DNA of 64,000 nt from contig CAIJNI010000040.1 in NCBI GenBank assembly GCA_903821995.1, positions 124,001 through 188,000 of the forward strand, in the 5' to 3' direction. The first letter of the stretch is position 1. Every line of letters starts with the position of its first letter. The notes beneath the pieces are model-generated. The model made no database searches. It saw only the letters and a list, made by a program, of their open reading frames with translations, and was not told the origin of the DNA. The DNA comes from an uncultured beta proteobacterium (GTDB lineage Bacteria; Pseudomonadota; Gammaproteobacteria; Burkholderiales; Burkholderiaceae). Positions 7,989-18,293 of this stretch are shown here, one piece after another. The position numbers were made by a program, and so were the translations under genes.

Positions 7989-9617
7989 TTGACCAGCAGG
8001 TTGCAAAGCAAATTAATCTATTTGGTTCTCTATTGTTTCATAACAACTGAAGCAGTTTTGGTTCCTTTAGCCATGGCAGTCGATACTGTGACTCTTCAAT
8101 CGCCCATTAAAGATAACATACCAGAACCCCCCTTAGGTGGAATAATTCCGATAAGTCTTCCAGACCTAGGCGATGCCTCAGCTTCTGATTTATCGAATGC
8201 AGATGAAAAAAAACTTGGCGAGAAAATAATGCAGGAAATCCGTAAAGATCCTGATTATTTGTCAGACTATATCCTTTATGACTATTTGAATCAAATTGGA
8301 AAAAAATTAGCAACCAGCGCGAGTGTTCAGAATATCTCAGGATCTCAGGCTACAGGTCCCTTTGCGCCTAGGTTTGAATTTTTTGGCGTTAGAGACAAAA
8401 GTGTAAATGCCTTTGCGTTACCTGGAGGTTATATTGGGATCCATACGGGATTACTTGTATTAACTGAGGATGAGTCAGAATTCGCTTCTGTATTGGGGCA
8501 TGAGATTGGGCATATAACCCAAAAACATATTGCTCGAGGTGCTGGGCAAGGTGCAACCAATACAATGATTGTCTTAGCGTCTGTTTTACTCGCAGCATTA
8601 GCGGCTAAAGGTGGTAACGGTAATGCTATGTCAGGGTTAGCCATTGGAGGGCAAGCTCTCGCAATCCAGAACCAACTCGCTTATTCGAGAGACGCTGAAA
8701 GAGAAGCAGACCGCGTTGGCTTTCAGATATTAGATGCAAGTGGATTTAATGTGAATGGGATGCCAGGCTTTTTTCAGCGTTTGCAACGAGCTACTGTCAT
8801 TATGGATAGTGGAGTTCCTTCATACGTAAAAACCCATCCTCTAACTATAGATCGAATATCAGACATGCAGGATAGGGTTAGAGGGGTTCAAGTTAAACAG
8901 TCGACATCATCGATTGATTTTTATCTAATGAAAGTTAGAGCCAAGATAGAGCAAGAGTCTCGTATAACCGAACCTGTTGAGGTGGCTCAATTTTTTATGG
9001 AACAGACTAATTCAGTCAACCCCATAATAGCCATGCAGGGGAGTTATGGCTTAGCTCTTTTAGCTCTTAATCAAAAAAGATTAGATGAGTCAATTAATTT
9101 ACTCAAAAAAAGCAGAGAACTTTCTTTAAAACTTAAATCCCAAGGGCAAACTATAAACAGAGTTTCTTATACTTTTGATTTAACGGAAGCAGAAATTAAC
9201 TTACAGCAAAAAAGATATGACTTAGCCATAGCGACCGCTAGGCATGTATTGACTCTAAATCCCACTTCGAATGCCGCTGGCGTTTTTCTTGTCAAAGCTC
9301 AGCTAGCAGCAGGTAAAACAAATGATGCTATCGCTTGGCTTGAAAGAAAAACAAAAGTTGAGTTTGATGTTGCTTTATGGTGGGATTTTTTGGCGCAGGC
9401 CTATGCAGTGCAAAATAAGCAGACGCAATATCATGCTGCGATGGCAGAAAAATATGTACTAGAAGGTGCATTACCTGCTGCAATACAGCAGCTTAAAATT
9501 GCCAAGCAAGAGGGAGATGGTGATTTTTATCAACTATCTGCAGTTGAAGCAAGGGCACGACAATTAGAATCTCTTTATCTAGAAGATTTAAAAGACAGGG
9601 GCATTATAAAAAAATAA
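7989..9617 (+). CDS. bepA: M48 family metalloprotease with TPR domain (BepA-like)
   Basis: BepA (YfgC) is a periplasmic zinc protease and chaperone that helps assemble LptD and degrades stalled outer-membrane proteins. The order fits: signal peptide (residues 1-30, ending in LAMA), M48 peptidase domain with HEIGH at 171-175 and the third zinc ligand in AEREAD near 239, then tetratricopeptide-like repeats from about residue 340 to the end. Length is 542 aa, compared with 487 for E. coli BepA. The start is a TTG at 7989 with AAAGG upstream. The symbol is by similarity. Confidence 0.88.
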   Translation: MTSRLQSKLIYLVLYCFITTEAVLVPLAMAVDTVTLQSPIKDNIPEPPLGGIIPISLPDLGDASASDLSNADEKKLGEKIMQEIRKDPDYLSDYILYDYLNQIGKKLATSASVQNISGSQATGPFAPRFEFFGVRDKSVNAFALPGGYIGIHTGLLVLTEDESEFASVLGHEIGHITQKHIARGAGQGATNTMIVLASVLLAALAAKGGNGNAMSGLAIGGQALAIQNQLAYSRDAEREADRVGFQILDASGFNVNGMPGFFQRLQRATVIMDSGVPSYVKTHPLTIDRISDMQDRVRGVQVKQSTSSIDFYLMKVRAKIEQESRITEPVEVAQFFMEQTNSVNPIIAMQGSYGLALLALNQKRLDESINLLKKSRELSLKLKSQGQTINRVSYTFDLTEAEINLQQKRYDLAIATARHVLTLNPTSNAAGVFLVKAQLAAGKTNDAIAWLERKTKVEFDVALWWDFLAQAYAVQNKQTQYHAAMAEKYVLEGALPAAIQQLKIAKQEGDGDFYQLSAVEARARQLESLYLEDLKDRGIIKK

Positions 9618-9622
9618 AATAC

Positions 9623-10246
9623 TTAGTCAACGGCTTGAGGATTTTTAATAAAGTGGTACTGCTTAGAAAGATCTTTAGTTAAAATTGGCTCTATGGGTAT
9701 TTTCTTGCTTTGCCAATGCATTTCGCCATGAAAAGAACAAGCATCAGATGACACGTGAGAGAAATTTGAGAAAATTTCTAAATCATGATCGTGCAAAAGT
9801 CCTAATGATAGGACCTGAATTGAATCATAGCCAGAAGGGCTATTTTTATTAAGTTGCATTGCTGTATACATAGCTTCTATCAAAATCTGCCCATGCTCGT
9901 CTAAGAAACATCGAAGAGGGTCAACTTGATGACCAAAAGTTGTCCTAATGAGCCATTGCTTTTCTGAATCGGGGGTGAGTCGAACAATCCATGGAGTGTA
10001 GGCAAGTGAAATATAGACACGTTGAGGACCATTTTGAAAAAAGAACTGGCCGAGTTCATCTTTTGCATAATTTCTAACGATAAAGTCTTTTAGGCCCGTA
10101 TGATGAATGACATCGCCAGGCAAATGGTTGACTTGAGCATATTCATTAAGCATTCTCCACTCGCCTCTTCGATCAAGAGAGAGCCAACCGTAACACTCAG
10201 GGATATTGGGCCACTTTTTTAATGAAGCAATGACTTGATCGTCCAT
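9623..10246 (-). CDS. Conserved hypothetical protein
   Basis: This 207-residue protein is not one I can assign to a named family. The pattern CYGWLSLDRRGEWRM at the start and FFFQNGPQRVYISLAYTPWIVRL in the middle look conserved, and I recall similar betaproteobacterial proteins of unknown function. There is no signal peptide or membrane segment. It is the last gene of the leftward ilvE-zinc finger-waaF-SnoaL group, 15 bp after the SnoaL-like gene, and converges on the BepA gene. Confidence 0.7.
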   Translation of the reverse strand: MDDQVIASLKKWPNIPECYGWLSLDRRGEWRMLNEYAQVNHLPGDVIHHTGLKDFIVRNYAKDELGQFFFQNGPQRVYISLAYTPWIVRLTPDSEKQWLIRTTFGHQVDPLRCFLDEHGQILIEAMYTAMQLNKNSPSGYDSIQVLSLGLLHDHDLEIFSNFSHVSSDACSFHGEMHWQSKKIPIEPILTKDLSKQYHFIKNPQAVD

Positions 10247-10261
10247 TCAAAACCCTATTAA

Positions 10262-10699
10262 TTAATGAAAACCATGGTCCCCAATAAGAGATGGAGATTG
10301 GATAGCTTCTTTAGGCACTTGACTTGAATGCAGGTGAGCGATTCTCCAACCCATTGTGCCTTGAACCAAAATCATCGTCATATGTAAAAATAAGGAAGGA
10401 TCTAAAGTCTCTTCTTCAAAGCGGATCGCTTCCGTTGAATCTATAAAAGTTACGCCCAAATAAGTATGTGATGTAGAAGTGAGTGTATCCAAAATAATAG
10501 GGCGATTCATTAAGTTGCTTAAACCCTCGCGAAGTTGTATGTGGCCAATTAAACGAACCCCATCTGGCAAAATGCAGGTGACCGTATCTTCATCAAACCA
10601 AAGTGATAGAGCTTGCTCTATATCGCCTTTTCTGAGGCAAAGACGCCATGCTTCTACAACCTCATCAACATCCTGGAGTAACCTTGCTTGACTAGACAT
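10262..10699 (-). CDS. SnoaL-like / NTF2-fold protein
   Basis: The 145 residues fit a ketosteroid-isomerase-like cone: a first helix DEVVEAWRLCLRKGDIEQALSLW, then a strand with DEDTVTCILPDG, a GHIQLREGL segment, and a final MTMILVQGTMGWRIAHLHSS. That order is typical of SnoaL/DUF4440 proteins. Such proteins are either small enzymes or ligand binders; nothing here decides which. The start overlaps the end of waaF by 8 bp, so it is translationally close to that gene. Confidence 0.75.
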   Translation of the reverse strand: MSSQARLLQDVDEVVEAWRLCLRKGDIEQALSLWFDEDTVTCILPDGVRLIGHIQLREGLSNLMNRPIILDTLTSTSHTYLGVTFIDSTEAIRFEEETLDPSLFLHMTMILVQGTMGWRIAHLHSSQVPKEAIQSPSLIGDHGFH

Positions 10700-11771
10700 C
10701 AGATATCCTTTTTTTGGAAGTTAAGTTAACTAACGCTATTAAAGCAGATTCAGGTGTAATTTGATTCAGACAATTTAAATGCCCCAATGGGCAGATACGC
10801 TTGTGACAGGGGCTACATTCCAAACCTAGCCAAAGTGCTTTTGCAAATACTGAAAGCGGTGGAGTATGTTTGGGGTCGCTTGAACCAAAAAAAGCAATTT
10901 GAGGTATTTGTAAGGCAGCGCCAATATGCATAATGCCGGAATCATTACTTGCTAGGCCTTGAGCTATTGAGATTAAACCAAAGGATTGCTCTAAGGAAAT
11001 TTCGCCACAAACATTTTTGATGCGTGATCCAGATGAGGAATTCATAGGACTTAAATGAGAGTGGTGGATAATCCTGTCACCAATCGCTCTATCTTTTGGA
11101 CCTCCAATAATTAAAATACCTGCATTTGGATATTCGCTAAGTAACAAGGCAGCGAATTCTTGGAAGTGAAGATAAGGCCATTGTTTGGCGGGGCCAAACT
11201 CTGCTCCTGGCGCCAATAAAAAAAGCTCTGTTGATAACGGGAATAAATTTTTAAATAAGCCTCTAGCAAGTAAAAGATCTTCTTCTTTAATCTTCAGCGA
11301 TGGCAAATGAGAGTGTATAAGCGAATGGGACTGATGATTAAGCGGGTTCAAGACACTCAAATTGAAGTAATGTTCAACCATGGGAGGTCTTGGTTGTTTA
11401 GGGGGATTGGGCAAACTCTTTGTAAGGAAAAGGTTGCGCAGTTCACCGGAATATCCAAATATGTTTGGAATTTTTGCGAACAGAGGAATAAGTAATGACT
11501 TAAAGCTATTAGGAAGAATGTAAGCTTGATCGTATTTGTTGAGTTTTAAACTTTTCGCAATCATTAAGCGCTGTTTAAATTGTAAAAAACCATGTTGAAA
11601 GTCTGCTTGAATCACTTCGCTCACACTTGGGAATAATTTATAGACGGCGCTGACCCAGGGAGTAGCTAGTACATCTATTTCCAAGCCAGAAGCCTGCAGA
11701 TTTCTTAGCAAGGGCTCTGTCATTACTGCATCACCAATCCAGTTGGGTGCAATAACTAGTGCTCGTGGCAT
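10692..11771 (-). CDS. waaF: ADP-heptose--LPS heptosyltransferase II
   Basis: WaaF adds the second heptose to the inner core of lipopolysaccharide at the cytoplasmic face of the inner membrane. The N-terminal RALVIAPNWIGDAVMTEPLL and the C-terminal ASNDSGIMHIGAALQIPQIAFFGSSDPKHTPPL are the donor- and acceptor-site signatures of the GT9 family. GAEFGPAKQWP in the middle is also typical. The length of 359 aa is normal. It lies 12 bp after the zinc-finger gene in the ilvE group. Confidence 0.93.
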   Translation of the reverse strand: MPRALVIAPNWIGDAVMTEPLLRNLQASGLEIDVLATPWVSAVYKLFPSVSEVIQADFQHGFLQFKQRLMIAKSLKLNKYDQAYILPNSFKSLLIPLFAKIPNIFGYSGELRNLFLTKSLPNPPKQPRPPMVEHYFNLSVLNPLNHQSHSLIHSHLPSLKIKEEDLLLARGLFKNLFPLSTELFLLAPGAEFGPAKQWPYLHFQEFAALLLSEYPNAGILIIGGPKDRAIGDRIIHHSHLSPMNSSSGSRIKNVCGEISLEQSFGLISIAQGLASNDSGIMHIGAALQIPQIAFFGSSDPKHTPPLSVFAKALWLGLECSPCHKRICPLGHLNCLNQITPESALIALVNLTSKKRISDV

Positions 11772-11783
11772 ATAAATTGAGGA

Positions 11784-11978
11784 CTAATGCCCTGCTTTAA
11801 CGCCGGCGGGGAGAAAGTACTCAGTACCACAATAAGGGCATTTTGCTTGACCCGTATGGGCTATATCCAGAAAAACTCGGGGATGGAGATTCCAAGTCTT
11901 AGTTTCACCAGTGGGGCAATGCAGTGGTAAATCTTTTGCACTTACCTCAATGGGGGTAGTATTTTTATTCATGTTCAA
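11784..11978 (-). CDS. Small zinc-finger protein (zf-CHCC type)
   Basis: The 64 residues carry the C-x(n)-H-x(n)-C-x2-C layout of the zf-CHCC domain (relatives of the NDUFS6 subunit): LHCP near residue 20, HPRVFLDI near 32, then KCPYCGTEY. The pattern suggests a bound zinc ion. The molecular role in bacteria is not known. It begins one base after the ilvE stop codon, and this pairing with ilvE and waaF is common in Burkholderiales. Confidence 0.88.
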   Translation of the reverse strand: MNMNKNTTPIEVSAKDLPLHCPTGETKTWNLHPRVFLDIAHTGQAKCPYCGTEYFLPAGVKAGH

Positions 11979-12902
11979 TTATTCAACAATAGTTAACCAA
12001 TGACGATATTTGTCATTTTTCCCCAAAACAGTGTCAAAAAATATACTTTGGATTTTCTCAGTAATTGGTCCGCGACCACCCTCACCAATTTGGCGATCAT
12101 CCAATTCGCGAATTGGAGTTACCTCAGCGGCTGTTCCAGTAAAGAAAGCTTCATCAGCACAATACATTTCATCTCGGGTAATTCGTTTCTCGATGACCTG
12201 GATTCCGAGATCCTTGGCTATTGTGATGATTGCGTCACGCGTAATCCCTGCTAAACAAGAGGCTAAATCAGGGGTATAAAGAGCGCCGTCTCGAACAATA
12301 AATACATTCTCACCAGAGCCTTCAGACACATAACCATCTGTATCTAAAAGAAGTGCTTCATCGTAACCGTGAACTGTCACTTCTTGGTTTGCCAAAATAG
12401 AGTTAATGTAATAACCAGATGCCTTAGCTCGAACGAGTGAAACATTCACATGATGCCTGCTATAAGATGAAGTTTTCACTCTAATGCCTTTATTAAGGCC
12501 ATCTTCTCCAAGATAGGCGCCCCATTCCCATGCCGCAATAGACATGTGAATTGAGTTACTTTTCGCCGAAATACCTAGCTTCTCAGAACCAATCCAAGCA
12601 ATAGGGCGCAAGTAGCAAGAACTAAGGTTATTTGAGCGGACAACCTCGAGTTGGGCTTGATAAACAACCTCTTCTGAGAATGGCATATTCATTTGAAAAA
12701 TCTTTGCCGAATTAAATAATCTTTTGGTGTGCTCTTTTAATCGAAAAATAGCAGGACCTTTATCAGTTTTATAAGCTCTAACACCCTCAAAAACAGCCAT
12801 ACCATAATGCAAGCTATGGGTTAGAACATGGATATTTGCTTCTCTCCAAGGGACAAGCTTTCCATCAAACCAAATAAAACCATCACGATCAGACATTGAC
12901 AT
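11979..12902 (-). CDS. ilvE: Branched-chain amino acid aminotransferase
   Basis: IlvE is a fold-type IV PLP enzyme that makes or breaks down leucine, isoleucine and valine by transamination with glutamate. DGFIWFDGKLVPWREANIHV and HSLHYGMAVFEGVRAY at the N terminus, HHVNVSLVRAKASGYYINS with the PLP lysine near 160, and SEGSGENVFIVRDG are diagnostic. Length 307 aa is standard. It heads the leftward group and is divergent from pgk, with 164 bp between them. Confidence 0.96.
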   Translation of the reverse strand: MSMSDRDGFIWFDGKLVPWREANIHVLTHSLHYGMAVFEGVRAYKTDKGPAIFRLKEHTKRLFNSAKIFQMNMPFSEEVVYQAQLEVVRSNNLSSCYLRPIAWIGSEKLGISAKSNSIHMSIAAWEWGAYLGEDGLNKGIRVKTSSYSRHHVNVSLVRAKASGYYINSILANQEVTVHGYDEALLLDTDGYVSEGSGENVFIVRDGALYTPDLASCLAGITRDAIITIAKDLGIQVIEKRITRDEMYCADEAFFTGTAAEVTPIRELDDRQIGEGGRGPITEKIQSIFFDTVLGKNDKYRHWLTIVE

Positions 12903-13066
12903 AAGAATTCCTAAAGGCTGTTCAAACTAAAAGTCTATTGTAAAACAGACGCTCATCTCACATAAATAATTACAAAATTATCACCCAAGTAACGCTACTT
13001 AGCATTATTTTTAATAAATCCATTAAAGTATTACCTATAAGCCAACTTTGAGCACAATAAACCATC

Positions 13067-14290
13067 ATGTCCCCAACCACTCCAATGTCAAACACTTTAA
13101 AAGTTAATCGTCTTTCAGACTTGTTGGCGAGTCACCAATTAGCTGGAAAGCGAATTTTTATAAGGGCTGATTTAAATGTGCCACAAGATGACCTTGGAAG
13201 AATTACTGAAGATACTCGCATTAAAGCTTCAATTCCCGCAATTAAACTATGCATAGAGGCGGGTGCAGCGGTAATGGTGACATCACACCTCGGAAGACCA
13301 CAAGAAGGCCAATTAAAAGCTGAGGATTCATTATTGCCAGTAGCGGATCGTTTGGCAGAACTTTTGGGATGTAAAGTCCCCCTGATTAAAAATTGGGTCG
13401 ATGGGGGATTTCAGGTTAATCCTGGCCAGGTTGTTCTTTTAGAGAATTGTCGAGGCAATCTTGGAGAGAAAAAGGATGATGATGAATTATCGAGAAAGTT
13501 AGCCAAATTATGTGACATCTATGTCAATGATGCCTTTGGAACAGCTCACCGTGCCGAAGCTACTACACATGGTATTGCCAAATATGCACCTATCGCATGT
13601 GCGGGACCCTTGATGGAGGCAGAATTAGATGCTTTGAGTCATGCATTAAATCATCCTGAAAGACCGCTGATAGCAATTGTGGCGGGATCTAAGGTTTCTT
13701 CAAAATTGACGATATTAAAATCTTTAGCTGAAAAAGTAGATCAGCTCATTGTGGGAGGTGGTATTGCAAATACCTTTATGTTGGCCAAGGGAATATCGAT
13801 AGGTAAATCTCTCTCTGAGGTTGATTTAGTAAGTGAGGCAAAAGAAATTATAGATATGATGGAAAAACGTGGGGCGAGTGTTCCAATACCTGAGGATGTT
13901 GTTGTTGCAAATGAATTATCTCCCTTGGCTAGAGCAAATCGTATTTCTGTACACGATGTAGCTGCAGACGATATGATTTTAGATATAGGGCCAAAAACTG
14001 CTGCTAAGTTTGCTTCATTGATCGCGCATGCAGGAACTATAGTGTGGAATGGTCCTTTAGGAGTATTTGAGATCGATCAATTTGGTGGGGGTACAAAAAT
14101 GTTAGCAGCAGCGATTGCTCACTCACCGGGATTTTCAATTGCAGGGGGTGGCGACACCTTGGCAGCGATCGCAAAATATGGGATTGAAAAACAAGTAGGA
14201 TATATTTCAACTGGAGGGGGTGCTTTTTTAGAGTTTCTAGAGGGCAGGACTCTTCCGGCAGTAGCAATTTTACAAGAGCGTGCAAAATAA
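13067..14290 (+). CDS. pgk: Phosphoglycerate kinase
   Basis: Pgk makes ATP from 1,3-bisphosphoglycerate in glycolysis. [42 protein letters not shown] and the C-terminal GPLGVFE and [13 protein letters not shown] are family signatures. The frame may start at ATG 13067 or at ATG 13085 ([10 protein letters not shown]); neither has a clear Shine-Dalgarno sequence, and the second is closer to usual length. Its stop overlaps the pyk start by one base (TAATG), so the two are translationally coupled. Confidence 0.97.
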   Translation: MSPTTPMSNTLKVNRLSDLLASHQLAGKRIFIRADLNVPQDDLGRITEDTRIKASIPAIKLCIEAGAAVMVTSHLGRPQEGQLKAEDSLLPVADRLAELLGCKVPLIKNWVDGGFQVNPGQVVLLENCRGNLGEKKDDDELSRKLAKLCDIYVNDAFGTAHRAEATTHGIAKYAPIACAGPLMEAELDALSHALNHPERPLIAIVAGSKVSSKLTILKSLAEKVDQLIVGGGIANTFMLAKGISIGKSLSEVDLVSEAKEIIDMMEKRGASVPIPEDVVVANELSPLARANRISVHDVAADDMILDIGPKTAAKFASLIAHAGTIVWNGPLGVFEIDQFGGGTKMLAAAIAHSPGFSIAGGGDTLAAIAKYGIEKQVGYISTGGGAFLEFLEGRTLPAVAILQERAK

Positions 14291-15729
14291 TGATTCCATA
14301 CCGAGCAACAAAGATTGTGGCGACCCTCGGGCCGGCTAGCAGTGATCCTGAAATTTTGAAACAAATGTTATTAGCTGGGGTTGATGTAGTGAGATTGAAT
14401 TTTTCTCATGGCACAGCTGACGACCACCGTGCCCGAGCAAAAACAATTCGAGACCTTTCTTCCGAGATAGGACGAGAAACTGCCATCATGGCCGATTTAC
14501 AAGGACCAAAAATAAGAGTGGGTAAATTTGCAGAAGGTAAAGTGATCTTAGAGGTAGGTCAAAAATTTCTGCTTGATGCTAATTGTGTGTTGGGTGATGT
14601 TCATCAGGTTGGGTTAGATTACAAAGATCTTCCTAAAGATGTAAAACCTGGGGATCAGTTACTACTCAATGATGGGCTTATCGTGATGCGTGTTGATAAA
14701 ATAGTTGGCGAGTGTATTCATACGATCGTGGAGTTAGGTGGTGAGTTATCGAATAATAAGGGAATTAATCGAGCTGGAGGTGGTCTGACAGCGCCAGCAT
14801 TAACTGAAAAAGATATTGCAGATTTAGAGACCGCAATTAAGTTGGGCGCTGATTATGTCGCGATTAGTTTTCCTAAAAACGCAGAAGATATGAAGAATGC
14901 AAGACGTCTAGCTAAAAGTATTTCTGCAAAAGTGGGGCATGAGGTAAGACTTATAGCAAAAATAGAAAGAGCTGAGGCTATTCAACCGGGAGCATTAGAA
15001 GAAATTATTGAGGCTTCCGATGGCATCATGGTGGCACGAGGGGATTTAGCCGTTGAGGTTGGAAATGCAGCTGTACCTGCTTTACAAAAAAGAATGATTA
15101 AGCTAGCAATGAAGGCAGATAAGTTTGTGATTACTGCTACTCAAATGATGGAATCAATGATTTCTAGTCCTATTCCAACTAGGGCTGAGGTCAGTGATGT
15201 TGCGAATGCCGTTTTGGACGGCACAGATGCGGTGATGCTATCTGCCGAAACAGCTACTGGGAAATATCCAGTTAAAACTGTTGAGCAAATGTCGGCAATA
15301 TGTTCTGCGGCAGAAAAATCTGAAACAGTGACATTAGACGATGATTTTTTAGACCAAACTTTTACGAGTATTGATCAATCCATAGCTTTGGGCGCTTTAT
15401 TTACAGCTTTTCATATGCGAGTGAAGGCAATTGCTGCTCTTACAGAGTCTGGATCAACGGCCTTGTGGATGAGTCGACATAAAATTCATATTCCGATTTT
15501 TGCTCTTACGGGTAGACTAGCCACTCAACGTGCAATGGCAATGTATAGAAATGTTATCCCTCTTCGTATTCAAAGCAGTACTGATCGAGAGGTTGCTTTA
15601 AAGGAAGTTGAAGATTTATTAAAATCTGTGCATGCAGTAAGTTCAGGTGACACAATTGCGCTGACTGTTGGTGAACCTATGGGCAAGGCGGGCGGTACAA
15701 ATACATTAAAAATGGTTCAGGTTAAATAA
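14290..15729 (+). CDS. pyk: Pyruvate kinase
   Basis: Pyruvate kinase transfers phosphate from PEP to ADP in the last step of glycolysis. RATKIVATLGPASSDPE, RLNFSHGTADDHRARA, MADLQGPKIRVG, the active-site IMVARGDLAVEVG, and ITATQMMESMISSPIPTRAE are all present. The length of 479 aa and the C-terminal domain with EPMGKAGGTNTLKM match the bacterial type II-like form. It follows pgk with a one-base overlap and precedes fba by 24 bp. Confidence 0.97.
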   Translation: MIPYRATKIVATLGPASSDPEILKQMLLAGVDVVRLNFSHGTADDHRARAKTIRDLSSEIGRETAIMADLQGPKIRVGKFAEGKVILEVGQKFLLDANCVLGDVHQVGLDYKDLPKDVKPGDQLLLNDGLIVMRVDKIVGECIHTIVELGGELSNNKGINRAGGGLTAPALTEKDIADLETAIKLGADYVAISFPKNAEDMKNARRLAKSISAKVGHEVRLIAKIERAEAIQPGALEEIIEASDGIMVARGDLAVEVGNAAVPALQKRMIKLAMKADKFVITATQMMESMISSPIPTRAEVSDVANAVLDGTDAVMLSAETATGKYPVKTVEQMSAICSAAEKSETVTLDDDFLDQTFTSIDQSIALGALFTAFHMRVKAIAALTESGSTALWMSRHKIHIPIFALTGRLATQRAMAMYRNVIPLRIQSSTDREVALKEVEDLLKSVHAVSSGDTIALTVGEPMGKAGGTNTLKMVQVK

Positions 15730-15753
15730 TTTTATAAATAAGTTGGAGAAAGT

Positions 15754-16818
15754 ATGCCACTCGTATCAATGAGACAGTTGTTAGATCATGCAGCAGAAAA
15801 TACTTACGGAATTCCTGCATTTAATGTCAACAATTTAGAACAAGTTCAGGCCATCATGATGGCAGCAGACAGCGTGGGTGCCCCAGTCATTATGCAGGCA
15901 TCAGCAGGAGCAAGAAAGTATGCTGGCGAAGCATTTCTGCGGCACTTAATTGAGGCTGCAGTTGAAGCATATCCACACATTCCTGTTGTGATGCATCAGG
16001 ATCATGGGCAATCTCCAGCGGTCTGTATGGCTGCAATCAAGAGTGGGTTTACCAGTGTCATGATGGATGGCTCATTAATGGCTGATGGAAAAAGTGTTGC
16101 AAGCTACGAATATAACGTTGCTGTATCTCAAGAGGTTGTTAAATTTTCACATTCAATTGGCGTAACTGTAGAGGCTGAATTGGGTGTTTTAGGCTCACTT
16201 GAAACCATGAAGGGTGACAAAGAAGATGGTCATGGTGCTGATGGGTTAATGACAAGGGAACAACTGTTAACAGACGTTGAACAAGCGGCTGACTTTGTTA
16301 AGAAAACACAATGCGATGCCTTGGCTATTGCGATTGGGACTAGTCACGGGGCTTATAAATTTAGTAAAAGGCCAACAGGAGACATACTTGCGATTGACCG
16401 AATTAAAGAAATTCATGCGCGAATTCCAAATACTCACCTTGTTATGCATGGTTCATCCAGTGTCCCACAGGAATTATTAAAAGAAATTAGGCAGTTTGGT
16501 GGTGATATGAAAGAGACTTATGGCGTACCTGTTGAAGAAATTCAAGAAGGGATTAAAAACGGGGTAAGAAAGATAAATATTGATACTGATATTCGTCTTG
16601 CTATGACAGCTGCGATTCGTCGATATCTTTTTGAAAACCCTGGAAAGTTTGATCCTAGAGATTACTTAAAGCCTGCCCGAGAAGCGGCGAAATTAATTTG
16701 CCAGGCAAGATTCATATCCTTTGGATGTGAAGGGCAGGCGCATAAAATTAAGCCATTATCTTTAGAAAAGATGGTCGAGAAATATACCTCGGGAGAACTG
16801 ACGCAGGTTGTTAATTAA
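15754..16818 (+). CDS. fba: Class II fructose-bisphosphate aldolase
   Basis: This zinc aldolase cleaves or forms fructose 1,6-bisphosphate. The sequence [14 protein letters not shown] near residue 80 carries zinc and catalytic residues, [11 protein letters not shown] follows at about 135, and GTSHGAYKF and [12 protein letters not shown] hold further zinc ligands. The 354 aa length and close fit to the CbbA/Calvin-type subgroup are typical of betaproteobacteria. GGAGA lies 5 nt before the ATG. The stop overlaps the purC start by one base. Confidence 0.97.
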   Translation: MPLVSMRQLLDHAAENTYGIPAFNVNNLEQVQAIMMAADSVGAPVIMQASAGARKYAGEAFLRHLIEAAVEAYPHIPVVMHQDHGQSPAVCMAAIKSGFTSVMMDGSLMADGKSVASYEYNVAVSQEVVKFSHSIGVTVEAELGVLGSLETMKGDKEDGHGADGLMTREQLLTDVEQAADFVKKTQCDALAIAIGTSHGAYKFSKRPTGDILAIDRIKEIHARIPNTHLVMHGSSSVPQELLKEIRQFGGDMKETYGVPVEEIQEGIKNGVRKINIDTDIRLAMTAAIRRYLFENPGKFDPRDYLKPAREAAKLICQARFISFGCEGQAHKIKPLSLEKMVEKYTSGELTQVVN

Positions 16819-17711
16819 TGCGAGCAATCTACGAAACAACAATACAGTCGTTGCCCTTAATATCAAAGGGTAAGGTTCGAGATATCTATGCTGTAGGTGA
16901 TGACTTGTTATTAATGATAACGACAGATAGGTTATCGGCATTTGATGTGGTCATGCAAGATCCTATTCCTGGGAAAGGAATTGTTCTTAATCAAATGGCT
17001 AATTTTTGGTTTAAGCACCTTGAGAAAGTTATTCCAAATCACTTGACAGGGATAGAGCCAGAGAGCGTAGTAGCAATTGGTGAAATTGAGCAAGTGCAGG
17101 GGAGGGCGATTGTGACGCAGCGCCTTGAGCCTATTCTTGTTGAAGCAGTAGTTAGAGGTTATTTGGCAGGGAGCGGTTGGAATGATTATCAAAAGACAGG
17201 TAGTGTCTGCGGTATTACATTGCCAAAGGGTTTGCAAAATGCCCAAAAATTATTAGAGCCTATTTTTACTCCAGCCGCAAAGGCTGAATTGGGGCACCAT
17301 GATGAAAATATTTCATACGAGCTCGTGGTTGAACGTATTGGCGAGAAATTAGCTCATCAAATCAAAGAAGTTAGTATTCGTTTATACCAGGAGGCCTCCG
17401 ATTATGCTGCTCAAAAAGGTATTCTCATAGCGGACACTAAATTTGAATTTGGTCTTAATCAAGATGGTGATCTTATCTTAATGGATGAAATCTTGACAGC
17501 TGATTCCTCACGCTTTTGGCCTTCAGATTCATATTGCATTGGAAAAAATCCACCATCATTTGATAAACAATTTGTTAGGGACTGGTTAGAGACAGCTCAA
17601 ATTAATGGGAAAGTATGGGATAAAACACCTCCTGCACCACGTTTGCCAGAGGAAATAATTCAAAAAACTGCGTCCAAATACCAAGAAGCTTTAAGAATAT
17701 TGACCCAATAA
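16818..17711 (+). CDS. purC: SAICAR synthase (phosphoribosylaminoimidazole-succinocarboxamide synthase)
   Basis: PurC joins aspartate to CAIR in purine synthesis using [51 protein letters not shown] and [19 protein letters not shown] are family signatures. The length of 297 aa is that of the longer subtype found in many betaproteobacteria, compared with about 237 in E. coli. It overlaps fba by one base, tying purine synthesis to the glycolytic run. Confidence 0.97.
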   Translation: MRAIYETTIQSLPLISKGKVRDIYAVGDDLLLMITTDRLSAFDVVMQDPIPGKGIVLNQMANFWFKHLEKVIPNHLTGIEPESVVAIGEIEQVQGRAIVTQRLEPILVEAVVRGYLAGSGWNDYQKTGSVCGITLPKGLQNAQKLLEPIFTPAAKAELGHHDENISYELVVERIGEKLAHQIKEVSIRLYQEASDYAAQKGILIADTKFEFGLNQDGDLILMDEILTADSSRFWPSDSYCIGKNPPSFDKQFVRDWLETAQINGKVWDKTPPAPRLPEEIIQKTASKYQEALRILTQ

Positions 17712-17772
17712 TTGATCGAGTACTGCTTTTACACGCTAAAATAGCTATTTGAGAGTTTGAGGGGCAAAATTA

Positions 17773-18282
17773 ATGAGTGCTAATTCTCCGGCCAGTGAAA
17801 AAAATATTCTTGTTGGTGTGGTTATGGGTTCTAACTCCGACTGGGACATCATGTCATCTGCAACTCAAGTTTTAGAAGAATTTGGGATTCCATTTGAAGC
17901 AAAGGTAGTGTCAGCTCACCGCATGCCTGACGACATGTTTTCTTATGCTGAACAAGCATATTCCAGAGGTTTAAAAGCTATTATTGCTGGCGCTGGAGGT
18001 GCTGCACACTTGCCTGGAATGCTTGCAGCTAAAACAACAGTACCTGTGTATGGGGTTCCAGTTCCTAGTAAATATTTAAAGGGCGAAGATTCTTTGTTAT
18101 CAATTGTTCAAATGCCTAAAGGCATACCGGTTGCAACATTTGCGATTGGCGAAGCTGGTGCTGCCAATGCTGCATTACACGCTATAGCAGTCATTGCTCT
18201 AACAGATCCAGTGATTCATACAAAACTGGTTAAATATCGTCAAGCTCAAACTGACAAAGCACGACAAATGACTTTGAGTTAA
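17773..18282 (+). CDS. purE: N5-carboxyaminoimidazole ribonucleotide mutase
   Basis: Class I PurE moves the carboxyl group of N5-CAIR to give [36 protein letters not shown] and [17 protein letters not shown] place all catalytic segments, including the SAHR histidine. Length 169 aa is normal for the class. GAGGGG lies upstream. It works with PurK, which follows after 11 bp. The 61 bp gap after purC could hold an internal promoter, with a poor match to consensus (TTGATC at 17712, TAAAAT at 17737). Confidence 0.97.
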   Translation: MSANSPASEKNILVGVVMGSNSDWDIMSSATQVLEEFGIPFEAKVVSAHRMPDDMFSYAEQAYSRGLKAIIAGAGGAAHLPGMLAAKTTVPVYGVPVPSKYLKGEDSLLSIVQMPKGIPVATFAIGEAGAANAALHAIAVIALTDPVIHTKLVKYRQAQTDKARQMTLS

Positions 18283-18293
18283 GTCATCCCTTT

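Noticed and set aside
7961-8011. N-terminal extension of MoaC
   Set aside because: MoaC normally starts a few residues before [16 protein letters not shown]; the extra 17 codons overlap the divergent gene start.
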